A stretch of 64,000 nucleotides of DNA from Salmonella enterica subsp. arizonae. Its GTDB lineage: Bacteria; Pseudomonadota; Gammaproteobacteria; Enterobacterales; Enterobacteriaceae. A model generated the notes under the pieces. That model was given only the letters and a program-made list of their open reading frames with translations. It did no database searches and was not told the origin of the DNA. The position numbers and the translations under genes are program-made. Below are positions 30,184 through 41,272 of the stretch, one piece after another. How positions within the stretch are numbered: position 1 is the stretch's first letter; every line of letters begins with the position of its first letter. The stretch lies in assembly GCF_008692845.1 (NCBI RefSeq), contig NZ_VXJW01000007.1, positions 62,001-126,000 on the forward strand. The letters run 5' to 3'.

Positions 30184-30530
30184 TTTTTGCTGTCCGGTTG
30201 AATAGGAGTAAGAGCAGCAATAGCAGATCAGATCGCGGTGTTACATATCATTAATTATCAGTTTTTGTTATTCGCCCTGTATAGAGGATTTAATTTACTG
30301 TCTCACTATTTAACTAATTAGCCGAAACGACCATTCTCTCGATTCTGTAAATTTACAAAAAAGATACGTTAGTGATTAAAATAGGTCTTTTTGTGATAAC
30401 GCTCACTATTCCATTTTGTCTATGCTAGTGGCGCTCGCCATAACCCGATAACGATGCTATCGGGCATCGGCTTCATTTTTAAGAAATGCGTTACGGCATC
30501 AGTCGTGACGTGATCTGCTATGGATTTTTT
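30184..30530. promoter_or_regulatory. Divergent promoter region, DUF1996 gene and yjiK-like gene
   Basis: About 347 bp of AT-rich DNA between the two divergent genes. A short hairpin TAACCCGATA-ACGATGC-TATCGGGCAT is seen near 30440-30470. I see no gene here. Confidence 0.45.
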
Positions 30531-31439
30531 ATGAGATTCCTAAAACGCTGTATTGTGGTTGTACTCTTTGGCGTGATTTTATTTATGGTCAGGGACGATA
30601 TTCGCTATGTTTATCAACTGATTCTGAAATATGGTGATAAACCCTCGGCACTAATACTGAGTGGCTATAAAGCGGTTATTCAGGAAAGACCAGTCGCAGG
30701 AATTAAGAGTAACCTTTCAGGTCTAACCTACTCCGCCGAGGACAGGATGCTTTTCGCCGTTATTAATAATCCCCCTGAACTGGTCTGGTTGACTACAGAA
30801 GGACAATTAGTGGGACGGATGCCGCTCCAGGGTATTCATGACCCGGAATCTATTGCGTGGAGTGGGGGCAACCAGTTCATGATAGGCAGTGAGAAAGATG
30901 GCGCAGTATATAAAACGCAGGTGGATACTCTGCGCGGTGCCATGCAGATAATCTCCATGGTTAAGCTTGAGGGTTATAATAAAGCAAAAAATAAAGGGCT
31001 GGAAGGTACGGCATGGGATGCGAAAAATGAGAGGTTGTATGTCGCAAAAGAAAGAAAACCCATTGTGATCAAAGAAGTAGATATGAGAAAAAATGGTGTC
31101 ACTAGTGTGTTGCCCTCTACCGTTACCGCGAGCATTAGCGATGTCTCCGGGCTGGAATATTATGCCCCGACGGATTCGCTGCTGGTGTTGTCGGATGAGT
31201 CAAAAATGATTCTGGAGGTCAGTTCCGAGTGGCGGGTGCGTGATCGACTATTCCTGACGGCGGAGTGGTCAGGGCTCAGAGAAGATATTCCCCAGCCCGA
31301 AGGAATTGCCATGGACGACGACGATAACCTCTATATTGTGAGTGAACCGAACCTCTTTTATAAATTTTCCCGTGATACGCAGCATGATCAAGATTTATTT
31401 TTGCTGTCACATCACGATAAAACGGAACAAGGTTATTGA
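30531..31439 (+). CDS. YjiK-like, SdiA-regulated family protein
   Basis: 302 residues from the ATG at 30531; an ATG at 30486 would add 15 residues ahead of the membrane helix and is less likely. One N-terminal membrane segment (about 5-25) acts as anchor or uncleaved signal. The rest is the beta-propeller-like YjiK/SdiA-regulated domain: SNLSGLTYSAEDRMLFAVIN, GIHDPESIAWSG, KGLEGTAWD, ISDVSGLEYY, PQPEGIAMDDDDNLYIVSEPN. It is probably periplasmic. Function is unknown; SdiA control is a family name, not something seen here. Confidence 0.8.
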   Translation: MRFLKRCIVVVLFGVILFMVRDDIRYVYQLILKYGDKPSALILSGYKAVIQERPVAGIKSNLSGLTYSAEDRMLFAVINNPPELVWLTTEGQLVGRMPLQGIHDPESIAWSGGNQFMIGSEKDGAVYKTQVDTLRGAMQIISMVKLEGYNKAKNKGLEGTAWDAKNERLYVAKERKPIVIKEVDMRKNGVTSVLPSTVTASISDVSGLEYYAPTDSLLVLSDESKMILEVSSEWRVRDRLFLTAEWSGLREDIPQPEGIAMDDDDNLYIVSEPNLFYKFSRDTQHDQDLFLLSHHDKTEQGY

Positions 31440-31551
31440 TGCCATGATTTGCAGATTGGTTGATTCATTGTTGGGGGAGGTTATGTTTTACTTGCTTCAG
31501 TAACGGATTACTTTGTGGTGTAGCGTAACGGTAATTGTCCTCCTCATATTT

Positions 31552-31578
31552 GCGGCAGCGTAGTCTGCCGCTTTTTTT
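31552..31578 (+). terminator. Rho-independent terminator after the yjiK-like gene
   Basis: GCGGCAG/CTGCCGC stem with a 6-nt loop followed by TTTTTTT, about 110 nt past the stop codon. Confidence 0.85.
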
Positions 31579-31650
31579 ATTCTTTTAATAAACTAACTGT
31601 CTTCTGCAATAATTAACAGACAATAAATATTATTATTCTGTTTTTCTCAG

Positions 31651-31670
31651 GAGACCTCCGAAGAGGCCTC
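31651..31670 (-). terminator. UUCG-capped hairpin after the giant adhesin gene
   Basis: On the minus strand GAGGCCTC-TTCG-GAGGTCTC forms an 8-bp stem (one G-U pair) with the very stable UUCG tetraloop, 17 nt past the adhesin stop. No T-run follows directly, but position suggests a terminator or 3' stabiliser for the long mRNA. Confidence 0.6.
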
Positions 31671-31687
31671 GTCATAGTGATATTTAG

Positions 31688-34600
31688 TTATAAGGCATAA
31701 TATTCTTCCTCAACGCTTACCGAATGCAAAGTCGCCTCACTAAGCGAAATCATTTCATCTGCGCCGGAACTCTTGTTAACTGGATTTTCCGTTGGCGATG
31801 TACCCGTAAATGTTCCACTGGCAACAGCACTATTACCGGCGGGATCGGTGGCCGTTAGGGTGTATTGATTCTCCCCCGACAGAATAATGGATTGTGGAAC
31901 AGATACATGCCAGTCACCAGAATCATTATCGACACTAGCGGGATATTCCGTACCGTTAACCGTGACCTTCACCTGAATATCCTGATTCGCCTCCACCGTT
32001 CCCTGGAGGGTGACGGCACTATCAACACCGTCAGCCGTCGATCCCAGTGTGGGCTCGGCGGGCGGTTGCGTATCGATAGTCAGCCGCTCGTTCAGCGTAT
32101 TTTCGTTACCGGCAGCATCTTTAGCGGTAAGGGTATATTCATAAGCGCCATCATTGAGGGGCTGGTCAAGAGTAATTGTCCACTTCCCGGTGTTGTCAGC
32201 GGTTGTGGTGAACACCTTACTGTCGATGTTCAGTGTAATCGTCGCATTGGCTTCTGAAGTACCGGTAAAGGTTGGCGTATTGATGCTGGTGATATCATCG
32301 TCTGCCGTCCCGGTATCGCTGTTATCTTCCAGGGAAAGCACTGGCGGCGTAATGTCGATCGTTAGCCAACCGGTAGACAACGAAGAGGTGTTTCCTGCTA
32401 TGTCTTTTGCCTGTACGGTATATTGATAAATACCATCATCTAACGCATTAGCAGCCGGTAAGGTAAAGCGCCATCTACCGTCATTCCCCGCCTGGAAGGT
32501 ATGTGTTTCCTTATTGAGGGTCAGAATAATGGTCGCTCCAGGTTCTGTTGTGCCAGTGAATGTCGGCGTTTTATCACGAGTGACATTATCTCCTTTGTCG
32601 CCAGTATCTGAATCTTCGGTAAGCGCGCCAACGGTAGGCGCGGGTGAGGTAGAATCAATGGTGAGCGAACCGCTGGTCGGCGTAGACGCATTTCCTGCGA
32701 CGTCTTTGGCCTGTACTGTATAAATGTACGTATCGTCAGGCAGAGCATCTTCCGTCGGTAACGTGAAGCGCCATACACCGCTGCTGTCGGCCTGAAATTC
32801 ATACGTTTTGCTATTAATAGTGAAAATAATGGTTGCGCCGGGATCTGTCGTACCGGTAAAAGTCGGGGTGCTCACGCTGGTGATATTATCGCCAGCGATA
32901 CCCGTATCCGTATCGGCAGTTAGTTTCCCGACAGCCGCATCGGGCGGTGTCGTATCAATAGTTATTGATCCTTTAAAGGCGTCAGATGTCGTACCTGCCG
33001 TGTTCTGGCCTTGTAGCGTGAAGTCATAAGAGCCGTCATTCAGTTTATCTCCAGCAGGTAAGGTAAAACGCCATGTGCCATCATTATTGACCGGTACGTC
33101 GTAACGTTTACCGTTGAGGGTCAGAATAACGGTGATATTAGGTTCTGCCGTACCGCTGAAGGTGGGAAGATCCGCATTGGTAATATTATCACCGGCCGTA
33201 CCCGTATCAGACTCGGTAGCAAGCCCGCCATTTGGAATGGCAGGAAGGGCGAGATCGATTGTGATATTACCGTTAGTGGTTGCGGAAACATTTCCGGCGG
33301 CGTCTGTGGCTAACACTGTATAGGCATAGTTACCGGTTGCCAGCGCATCGGCCGAAGGTAAAGTAAAGGCCCATGTACCGTCGGTCGCCGTAGGACATTC
33401 ATACATTTTGCCGTTAATAGAAAGCGTGATAGTCGTTCCTGGTTCCGCTTTTCCAGTGAATTTGGGGGTTGTAATGCGCGTGATATTATCGCCCGCCACT
33501 CCCGTGTCATAACCGGGCGCAAGCCCGGCAGTGGGAGCTGTTGGCGGCATAGTATCAATAATGACCGAACCTGACTGTTCTGCGGATGTATTTCCGATAG
33601 CGTTTTTGCCCTGTAAGGTATAGGCGTAAGTCCCATCGGTGAGGGTATCGTCTGCTGGCAACGTGAATTTCCAGGCGCCATCATTTCCTACCTGGATCTC
33701 ATACGCTTTACCATTGATACGTAGAATAACGATGCTGTTGGGGTCAGCCTTACCACTAAACGTCGGTGTCGTTACGTTGGTAATATTATCTGTGCCGGTA
33801 GTGGCGTCGAGACCTCCGCCAGGGATAGTTGGCGCAGTGGTATTAATCGCCACCGATCCGGCGGTGGGCGCTGATATGTTCCCGGCGGTATCCTGAGCTA
33901 AAACAGTGTACTGATACGTTCCGTCTGGCAGCGAATGACCCACAGGTAATGTTATTGTCCAGGCACCGTCGCTCCCGGCTTTGGCCGTATAGTCTTTCCC
34001 GTTGATCGTCAAGATCACGGTAGCGTTCGCTTCCGCTGTTCCTGTAAAGGTCGGATTCTTTATATGCGTAATACCATCGCCTGTGACGCCACTGTCCGCA
34101 CTTTCCGCCAGAGCGGCGACAGGAGCGTCCGGAGGGGAAGTATCAACAGTAAAATCGCCGTCATAGCGTGTTTCGTTTCCGGCGTTGTCCGTTGCCAAAA
34201 CCTGATAAGAGTAGCTGCCATCCGTTAGTGTACCAGGGAGACGGAATGCCCAGTTTCCAGACGCATCGACTGCCACAGGATAAGTAGTGCCTGCGAAAAT
34301 AACGACAATAGATGCGCCGGGCGCGGTTTTGCCCGACAGCGTGGGCTGGGTGTTGTTGGCTATCTGATCGCCCGTAACCCCGCTATCGCTTCCGGCGTGT
34401 AATCCCGCATTTGCTGAGGGCGGCGTATTTTGAACGGTAACATTACCGTTCACTTGTACGCCGCTTACGTTACCGCTGGCATCCGTCACTGTAATCGTGT
34501 ATGGGTAGCTACCATCTGCTAATTTACCGCCCTCCGGCAGGGTTATGCTCCATTTACCATTATCGCCTGCAATAGCGGTATACGTTTTACCGTTAATCAT

Positions 34601-37600
34601 TAACGTGACGGTCGCGCCGCTTTCGGTGGCGCCGCTAAACGTCGGCGTAGCCTGATTCGTAAGATGGCTGCCGACCGCCCCGGTTTCGCTGGCGATATCC
34701 AGTCCGCCGGTTAAATAATCGGGAGCAGTGGTGTCAATCGTGATGGTCGCCGTAGAGGATGTCGTATTGCCTGCGCTATCAGTGGCAGTGACCGTGTAAT
34801 GATAATCCCCATCCGTTAAGGCATGAGTCAACGGTATCGTCCATGTTCCGTCTACGTTAGCTGTGGTGGTATACCGATTACCGTCAATCGTGAGCGTAAT
34901 CGTGGCATTGGCCTCAGCGGTTCCCATGAGTGTGGGCATGGTATTGTTAGTGATATTGTCCGCTTTAGCGCCGGAGTCTGTATCGTCACTCAGTCCATTT
35001 ATCTGGAGGTGCGATTCACTGTCGATAGTGATCTTCCCCCTTATCGGGGGGGATTGATTACCGGCTATATCTTCGAGTGAGATAGAGTAATCATGATCGC
35101 CATCGCGTAATGGGCTGGTAATGGCGAGTTTCCAGTTACCATGCTGATCGGCAACGGTTTTATAAGTTTTGCCGCCAATCGTGACGATAACCGTGACGCC
35201 AGTTGGCGCCGTACCGGAAAAGTTAGGTTTTGTATTACTGGTGATGGTATCTCCGGTATCGCCAGTATTGCTGTCAATATCCAGGCCGCCAGTCACTAAG
35301 CCCGCCATATTTCCACTCTGAATATTCAACTCGCCGTTGACAGGCGTGCTGACGTTTTGCGCAAGGTCAGTAATGGAAACAGTATAGTTATGCGTACCAG
35401 TATTTAATGGCGTGTTGACAGCGACTTCCCAGTTCCCCTGGTTGTCCGCTACCACCGTATGCGTTTGCCCGCCAATCGTGAGCGTTATCGTGGCGCCAGG
35501 TTTTGTTTTGCCTGTAAAAACCGGCGTTTCATTGTTAGTGATAAAATCGCCTAATACCCCACTGTCCGTAGCAGCGCTGAGTCCTACCGTTGTGGTTGGC
35601 GGCGTGTTATCAATGACGAATTGCCCGCTAATGGTCGATGATGTTCCCGCTGTGTTAGTCGCTGTCACGGTGTAGCTGTAGCTATTGTTTGACAGGTCAG
35701 GTAGCGCCAGCGTCCAGTTGCCATCAGCGGTAACGATGGGGGTATAAGTCATGCCGTTGATTGTCACTATCACCGTTGCGCCTGGTGTTGCCGTGCCTTT
35801 TAACGTTTGATCGTTATTATTACTCCAGCCATTGGCAATATTCGGATCGGCAGTGGTATCCAGCCCGCCTGTTAGCGCTACGCTGGAGTTATCTACGGTA
35901 AGCGTTCCTGTAATCGTAGGGGAAAGATTACCCGCCTTATCGACAGTCGATATGCTGTAGTCATAATTACCGTCCCGCAACGTTTCCGGCACGGTAAAGC
36001 TCCATTTACCGGCGTTATTGGCGGTCACGGTGTAGTTTTGCCCATTAAGCGTAATCGTGACTTTCAGACCGGCTTCCGTGCTTCCGCTAAACGTAGGCGT
36101 GGAGTTGTGAGTAATGTTATCGCCCTGAACACCGGTATCGCTGGCGTTGTCAAGCCCACCGGTCAGCCTCGGAGGAACAGAGTCGCGGGTGATTCTAACG
36201 GTGTAAGTGGTTTCCAAACCATAACTATTGGTTACGGTAAGACTCCAGGTGTAGTATCCGCCCTGGGGCGTGTTTGCCGGGAATTCTGACGCAGGCAAAT
36301 GGATTTTCCAGTTGCCATCCGCGTCAACGACGGTGGTTAAAGGGCCTGACCCGCCTGAATTCTTTCTGATGGTGATCGTATCGCCAGGATTACCGCGTCC
36401 GACGATAACCGGCGAGGCGTCTTTATAGAAAATACTGTTAGTTGAGCCAGCGGCGCCAACGAGATAATCTTCATGTCCGCCAAATTGTGCATTAGGCGCG
36501 GCGACAACGTTGCTAATGGCGCCATGAAATACGCCGCTATTTCCTGCAGCATCGGTAGACGTTATGGTGTAATCATAACGTGTGTCAGGAAGAAGATTGA
36601 CGTCCTGCAACAAGATTTGCCAGTTACCATTATCATCTGAAGTGGTTGAGTAACGTTTGCCGTTAATCTCTACGATGACTTCCCTATTGGGTTCTGCTTT
36701 TCCATTGAAAGTGGGGTTAGACCAGCGGGAGACTGAAGGATCATTAGGCGTTGCATCGCTAGCGCTAAGTCCCCCGGTAATTTCCGGCGGCGTATGGTCT
36801 ATGGTGAAGGAACCGTTAAATGTCGTGACCGAGTGTCCGACAATCTCAGTCAGTTTGTAGTGATATTCCCCTTCAACAAACGGCCCTCCCGGTAATGTAA
36901 ACGTCCAGGTGCCATCGGCATTAACCGGAATAGTATATTCCTGCGCATTAAACTCAATACGTAACGTGGAGCCGATACTCGCTTTGCCGCTTAATGATGG
37001 TGAGGTATTTTGCGTCTGGTTATCGCCAACTGAGCCAGTATCATCTTCTGGGGAGAGAAATCCGACCAGAGTACTGATTGTCACCGTGGCGGAATGGGTG
37101 GTTTCTGTACCAAATTTATCCTTGAAAGTTAGCGTATAATCATGTGTGCCTGAATTCAGCGGCGCGCTGTCAGGCACCGTAAACGACCACTTTGTTCCCC
37201 CGGCGGTAATCGTTAACGGATAGGTTTTACCGCCGATGGTAATAGTGCCGCGCAGATTATCGTTAGCGTGGCCTCCGGCAATGGTGCCCTCCAGCGTCGG
37301 TTTGGTTACTGATGTCAGGTTATCGCCTTTGGTATCGCTATCCGTCTCGTCAGAGAGTCCACTAGTGATGGTCAGTTTTCGCTTACAGATATAGATGGCG
37401 TCAGACGTAGTGGCGGTATTACCGGCCGCATCGGTCGCCGTGACAGAAAAACGAATGGTGTGATAATTACCGTTATCCTGAATTAGTCCCGTGGGGAGGG
37501 TAAATTTCCATGTTCCGTTGCTGGCGATATCTGTGACGTTATAGGTTTTATCATTAATGCGAATGGTCACCTTTGAGCCAGCTTCGGCTTTACCTGTGAG

Positions 37601-40600
37601 AGTGGGGGTAAGGTCATTAGTCCAGTATCTGTCTTTATCGCCCGTATCACTGCTGCTGTCCAGCTCAGATCCTGTCAGCGTCGGCGCTTTATTATCAGTA
37701 GTAATATTCCCTTTAGTGGTGGTTTGGTTTCCGGCTTTATCCGTGACGATAATCGTATAACCGGCCGTATAATTCGGCGGCAAACCCCAGGTCGGGCCCT
37801 GCAACGTCCAGTCTCCGTTATGATCTGCCGTGGTGTGTCGTATCTGACCATCTATATGCAGGGTGATCGTAGCGCCTGGTTCGGTTTTGCCGGTAAAAAC
37901 GGGCCGGGTCGTTTTAGTGATCATATCCCCTTTGATGCCGGTATCAGAATCGCTCGTTAATCCCACGGTAGATAGGGGGTTAAGGGTATCAATAAAAATA
38001 TTATTCGTGGTGATGGCGGATAACCCGGTACCGGTATCCGTTGCGGTCACCGTATATTCGCTAAACCCTTCGTTCAGTGCGTGGGTTACATCAATGGACC
38101 AACTGCCGTCAGCCGCCGCCGTTGTGGTATAACTTTGCCCGGCGATGGTCAGGACGATCACCGTATCCGGCGTGGCCTGTCCGACAATTTTCGGCGTATT
38201 GTCATTTGTAATATTATCGCCCTTGATGCCGCTGTCGCTATCAGCATCCAACTGCGCTGTAACTTTAGGCGGTACTACGCCTGATGGGACATAATTAAAA
38301 TTACCTGTAATTGTTGCCGTGTTTCCGGCGAGATCTTCTGAGGTTACGGTATACTCATTCAGGCCGGGTTCCGCATCTTTGGGCAAGGTCAGTTTCCACC
38401 TCCCCGTGTCATCTACGGAGGCCGTATAGGTCATGTTTTTAATGGCTACTGTGACAAGGCTTCCAGGTTCCGCCATGCCGCTGAGCATCGGGCGGACAAG
38501 CTGGGTTGTATTATTCCCCGCCGTACCTTCCATTATGCTGGAAAGATCAAGCCCGCCGCTGAGTTGGGAAACGGTATCTACAGAAAACTGATGTTCGCTG
38601 CTTGAGGTGTTGCCCGCTTTATCCGTAGTGGTGACCGTATAAGTGTATGTTGCATCAGGAAGGTCGTCCGGTATCGCATAGTGCCAGGTACCATCAGCCC
38701 CAGCTTTCAATGTATGGCTCACGCCGTTAAACATAATTTCTATGTCAGCTTCGGGTTCTGTCGTACCGGTAAGAATGGGGCGGATAACATTCGTGATGTT
38801 GTCCTGATTATTTCGTCCGCTATCCGATGCTTCGTCTAAACTTGCTTCAGATGAAGGGGGGGTAGTGTCCACGGTAATGCTGCCTGATGCCGTCGCGCTG
38901 GTGCCCACCGCATTTTCAACTTTTACCGTATATTCATATGTTTTATCCGCAAGCGCATCCGGGAGCGTTAAAGACCAGTTACCGTCTGCATCGGCGGCGG
39001 CATGATATTCCACATTATTGATGGTCAACACCACGGAGGTATTTGGCGTTGCTGTACCGTGGAAGGTTGGCTGATTAATGTGTGTGATACCGTCACTGTT
39101 ACTCACGCCGCTATCATCGCTTTCATGCAGGCTTACGGTGATTTCCGGGATACTGGTATCAATAACCAGCGTCATATTCCCCGTGGTTTCGCTCATATTT
39201 CCCGCATTATCTTTTGCGGCCACGGTAACGTCATAGCGGCCATCTGCCAGCGGCGTATCCAAAGTGAGCTGCCAGTCGCCATTTTCATCAGCCTGAAGAG
39301 AATAAATATGGTCATCAATAGTGACGAACACTTCCGTATGAGGCTCTGATTTTCCGCTCAGAGTTGGGGTAGTAATATTGGTGATGCTGTCGCCTGAATC
39401 GCCGGAATCGCTATCGGCGTCAAGGTACACCGTGGGGGCAGATGGAGGGGTGGTATCAAGCGTAAATTTACCTTCTAATGGCGAGGAAGCACTATTACCT
39501 GCGGCATCCGTTACCGAAAGCGTATAAACATGCTCGCCATCATCTAATACCAGGTCTTCTGGCACTTTCCAGGTCCATAGCCCATTTTCATCAGCCTGGA
39601 CAGAGAACGATTTACCGGCCAGCGTAACGGTAATGATCGCTAAAGGCTTGGTATTTCCGGTTAACAGGGGATGTGGGTTATTGGTAACGCCGTCAGTGTT
39701 GCTGCTACCTGTATCTGATTCTGTCGATAATGTTGCCGTTATTGTCGGAGGCTGGGTATCAATTGTCACTTTACCGGTTTGCGTAGCGGTATTCCCGGCA
39801 ATATCGGTCGTTTCAACGGTAAATTCATAGCTACCGTCGTTGAGCGCCGGAGTGATTTCAAGTTCCCACTGCCCTTGTCGATCGGCGGTGGCTTCATAAA
39901 CGTTGCCATTGAGGGTCAAAATAACGTATGCGCCGGGTTCCGTTTTTCCGGTCAATACTGGCTGAGGAATATTCGTTAAAAAATCGTCCTGCTGCCCGGA
40001 ATCCGTGGCGGCGGATAGCGCAAATGTAACGTCAGGCGCAGTCGTATCAATAGTCACGGTGTTATTCACCGTTGCGGTATTCCCTGCCTCATCGGTAGCG
40101 GTGACCTGATAATGGTATACACCATCTGGCAAATTCGAACCCGGAGATAAATACCACTGACCGTCTGCGTTAGTGACAGTGGTTAACGCCATCCCGCCAA
40201 TAATGACATTAATGATGGAACCCGGTTCGGAGGTACCCTGAAGTACAGGTTTAGGATTATTCGTTATAGAGTCACCAACAACACCGGAGTCTGAGGCAGG
40301 ATCAAGTGAGGCTGTGAGCCCGGAAACTTCACTATCTATTACGACGGTGGTAGTAGATGTCACCGTTTTGCCGCCGCTATCGGTGATAGTAAAGTTTATC
40401 TCATACTGACCATCTGGTAGAGGAGAAGAGAGTTGTAAGGTCCATTTACCATCTTTATCAACGGTTAACGGGTAGTGCGTCTTGTCTATTATAAGGCTTG
40501 CCGTCGCGCCTGGCGTAGCATTGCCGGTAAAGGTTGGTGTAGTAATATTGGTAATACCGTCTCCTGTTTTGCCGGAATCGGCCTTCGCATCCAGTTGACC

Positions 40601-41272
40601 GGTAATAAAAAGAGGAACCTCTGGCGTAGGTAATGGCTCCAGGGCCTTTTCTGCCTGCTCGCTTGATGAAGAACTTGATGACGCCGGTGGGACTGGCGGT
40701 GTAGCGGGTGGTGCGGGGACGTTATTCACGACCTCTTCTTCAGCAGGCTTTAAATTTTTAGAAAGTTCTTGCTTTGCTTTTTTGTCAATAATTTCTTTCT
40801 TTTGTGATAATTGTTCGTTTTTTTCGAGCTGTATATTTTCTTTTAAATCTGTAGTCTGCTGTTTGAGGAGTTCCTCATACTCTTTAATTTTTTGCTGTAA
40901 AGATTCTTCCAGAGCTTTATTTATATCAGCAAAAGTATCTTTTACCTGTTGTTCTGACTCATCCTTTGTAGTTTCTGGTGTGGATTCATCGCTTACTAAC
41001 TTGTCAGCCAGGTAGACTGTATCTAACCCAAGCTGATAAGTTTTTATAGAAGAGATAATATGATCCTGATTAATTGTTTTTCCCGTGGTATCACGTAACT
41101 CAACATTCCCCAAAACCAGGTTGGTTAAGCCATCTTTTAAAGTTGTGGTATTACCATTAGAGGTCGTAACTATCAAGTCAAAACCACTTACTTTGTATGA
41201 TTTTATATCAGAAATAGTTTCTGGCTTAAGGTTGGTATTATCTGTTGAGGAGGTGTTTTCTTTCATTGTCAT
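31688..41272 (-). CDS. Giant non-fimbrial adhesin, SiiE/BapA-like, type I secreted
   Basis: 3194 residues. No N-terminal signal peptide, as expected for one-step type I secretion. Residues 1-100 are beta-rich; about 105-180 is a charged coiled coil; about 185-215 is a Pro/Ala and seven-Ser linker. Then come about 30 Ig-like repeats of 90-100 residues (my count of repeat starts), each beginning near D(S/T)G..GD.IT and containing EPGATITLTI..., D..G.W..TLP and D.AGN motifs, whose Asp residues suit calcium binding. The C-terminus, with acidic and aromatic residues ending SVEEEYYAL, looks like a secretion signal. It is divergent from its presumed secretion genes at 41501, unlike SPI-4, where siiE lies inside the operon. 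It is intact despite its repeats. Confidence 0.92.
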   Translation of the reverse strand: MTMKENTSSTDNTNLKPETISDIKSYKVSGFDLIVTTSNGNTTTLKDGLTNLVLGNVELRDTTGKTINQDHIISSIKTYQLGLDTVYLADKLVSDESTPETTKDESEQQVKDTFADINKALEESLQQKIKEYEELLKQQTTDLKENIQLEKNEQLSQKKEIIDKKAKQELSKNLKPAEEEVVNNVPAPPATPPVPPASSSSSSSEQAEKALEPLPTPEVPLFITGQLDAKADSGKTGDGITNITTPTFTGNATPGATASLIIDKTHYPLTVDKDGKWTLQLSSPLPDGQYEINFTITDSGGKTVTSTTTVVIDSEVSGLTASLDPASDSGVVGDSITNNPKPVLQGTSEPGSIINVIIGGMALTTVTNADGQWYLSPGSNLPDGVYHYQVTATDEAGNTATVNNTVTIDTTAPDVTFALSAATDSGQQDDFLTNIPQPVLTGKTEPGAYVILTLNGNVYEATADRQGQWELEITPALNDGSYEFTVETTDIAGNTATQTGKVTIDTQPPTITATLSTESDTGSSNTDGVTNNPHPLLTGNTKPLAIITVTLAGKSFSVQADENGLWTWKVPEDLVLDDGEHVYTLSVTDAAGNSASSPLEGKFTLDTTPPSAPTVYLDADSDSGDSGDSITNITTPTLSGKSEPHTEVFVTIDDHIYSLQADENGDWQLTLDTPLADGRYDVTVAAKDNAGNMSETTGNMTLVIDTSIPEITVSLHESDDSGVSNSDGITHINQPTFHGTATPNTSVVLTINNVEYHAAADADGNWSLTLPDALADKTYEYTVKVENAVGTSATASGSITVDTTPPSSEASLDEASDSGRNNQDNITNVIRPILTGTTEPEADIEIMFNGVSHTLKAGADGTWHYAIPDDLPDATYTYTVTTTDKAGNTSSSEHQFSVDTVSQLSGGLDLSSIMEGTAGNNTTQLVRPMLSGMAEPGSLVTVAIKNMTYTASVDDTGRWKLTLPKDAEPGLNEYTVTSEDLAGNTATITGNFNYVPSGVVPPKVTAQLDADSDSGIKGDNITNDNTPKIVGQATPDTVIVLTIAGQSYTTTAAADGSWSIDVTHALNEGFSEYTVTATDTGTGLSAITTNNIFIDTLNPLSTVGLTSDSDTGIKGDMITKTTRPVFTGKTEPGATITLHIDGQIRHTTADHNGDWTLQGPTWGLPPNYTAGYTIIVTDKAGNQTTTKGNITTDNKAPTLTGSELDSSSDTGDKDRYWTNDLTPTLTGKAEAGSKVTIRINDKTYNVTDIASNGTWKFTLPTGLIQDNGNYHTIRFSVTATDAAGNTATTSDAIYICKRKLTITSGLSDETDSDTKGDNLTSVTKPTLEGTIAGGHANDNLRGTITIGGKTYPLTITAGGTKWSFTVPDSAPLNSGTHDYTLTFKDKFGTETTHSATVTISTLVGFLSPEDDTGSVGDNQTQNTSPSLSGKASIGSTLRIEFNAQEYTIPVNADGTWTFTLPGGPFVEGEYHYKLTEIVGHSVTTFNGSFTIDHTPPEITGGLSASDATPNDPSVSRWSNPTFNGKAEPNREVIVEINGKRYSTTSDDNGNWQILLQDVNLLPDTRYDYTITSTDAAGNSGVFHGAISNVVAAPNAQFGGHEDYLVGAAGSTNSIFYKDASPVIVGRGNPGDTITIRKNSGGSGPLTTVVDADGNWKIHLPASEFPANTPQGGYYTWSLTVTNSYGLETTYTVRITRDSVPPRLTGGLDNASDTGVQGDNITHNSTPTFSGSTEAGLKVTITLNGQNYTVTANNAGKWSFTVPETLRDGNYDYSISTVDKAGNLSPTITGTLTVDNSSVALTGGLDTTADPNIANGWSNNNDQTLKGTATPGATVIVTINGMTYTPIVTADGNWTLALPDLSNNSYSYTVTATNTAGTSSTISGQFVIDNTPPTTTVGLSAATDSGVLGDFITNNETPVFTGKTKPGATITLTIGGQTHTVVADNQGNWEVAVNTPLNTGTHNYTVSITDLAQNVSTPVNGELNIQSGNMAGLVTGGLDIDSNTGDTGDTITSNTKPNFSGTAPTGVTVIVTIGGKTYKTVADQHGNWKLAITSPLRDGDHDYSISLEDIAGNQSPPIRGKITIDSESHLQINGLSDDTDSGAKADNITNNTMPTLMGTAEANATITLTIDGNRYTTTANVDGTWTIPLTHALTDGDYHYTVTATDSAGNTTSSTATITIDTTAPDYLTGGLDIASETGAVGSHLTNQATPTFSGATESGATVTLMINGKTYTAIAGDNGKWSITLPEGGKLADGSYPYTITVTDASGNVSGVQVNGNVTVQNTPPSANAGLHAGSDSGVTGDQIANNTQPTLSGKTAPGASIVVIFAGTTYPVAVDASGNWAFRLPGTLTDGSYSYQVLATDNAGNETRYDGDFTVDTSPPDAPVAALAESADSGVTGDGITHIKNPTFTGTAEANATVILTINGKDYTAKAGSDGAWTITLPVGHSLPDGTYQYTVLAQDTAGNISAPTAGSVAINTTAPTIPGGGLDATTGTDNITNVTTPTFSGKADPNSIVILRINGKAYEIQVGNDGAWKFTLPADDTLTDGTYAYTLQGKNAIGNTSAEQSGSVIIDTMPPTAPTAGLAPGYDTGVAGDNITRITTPKFTGKAEPGTTITLSINGKMYECPTATDGTWAFTLPSADALATGNYAYTVLATDAAGNVSATTNGNITIDLALPAIPNGGLATESDTGTAGDNITNADLPTFSGTAEPNITVILTLNGKRYDVPVNNDGTWRFTLPAGDKLNDGSYDFTLQGQNTAGTTSDAFKGSITIDTTPPDAAVGKLTADTDTGIAGDNITSVSTPTFTGTTDPGATIIFTINSKTYEFQADSSGVWRFTLPTEDALPDDTYIYTVQAKDVAGNASTPTSGSLTIDSTSPAPTVGALTEDSDTGDKGDNVTRDKTPTFTGTTEPGATIILTLNKETHTFQAGNDGRWRFTLPAANALDDGIYQYTVQAKDIAGNTSSLSTGWLTIDITPPVLSLEDNSDTGTADDDITSINTPTFTGTSEANATITLNIDSKVFTTTADNTGKWTITLDQPLNDGAYEYTLTAKDAAGNENTLNERLTIDTQPPAEPTLGSTADGVDSAVTLQGTVEANQDIQVKVTVNGTEYPASVDNDSGDWHVSVPQSIILSGENQYTLTATDPAGNSAVASGTFTGTSPTENPVNKSSGADEMISLSEATLHSVSVEEEYYAL

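Noticed and set aside
31865..40015. Many plus-strand ORFs of 65-130 codons opposite the giant adhesin
   Set aside because: They recur with the repeat period and mirror the Ig repeats in another frame. They are shadows of the adhesin gene.
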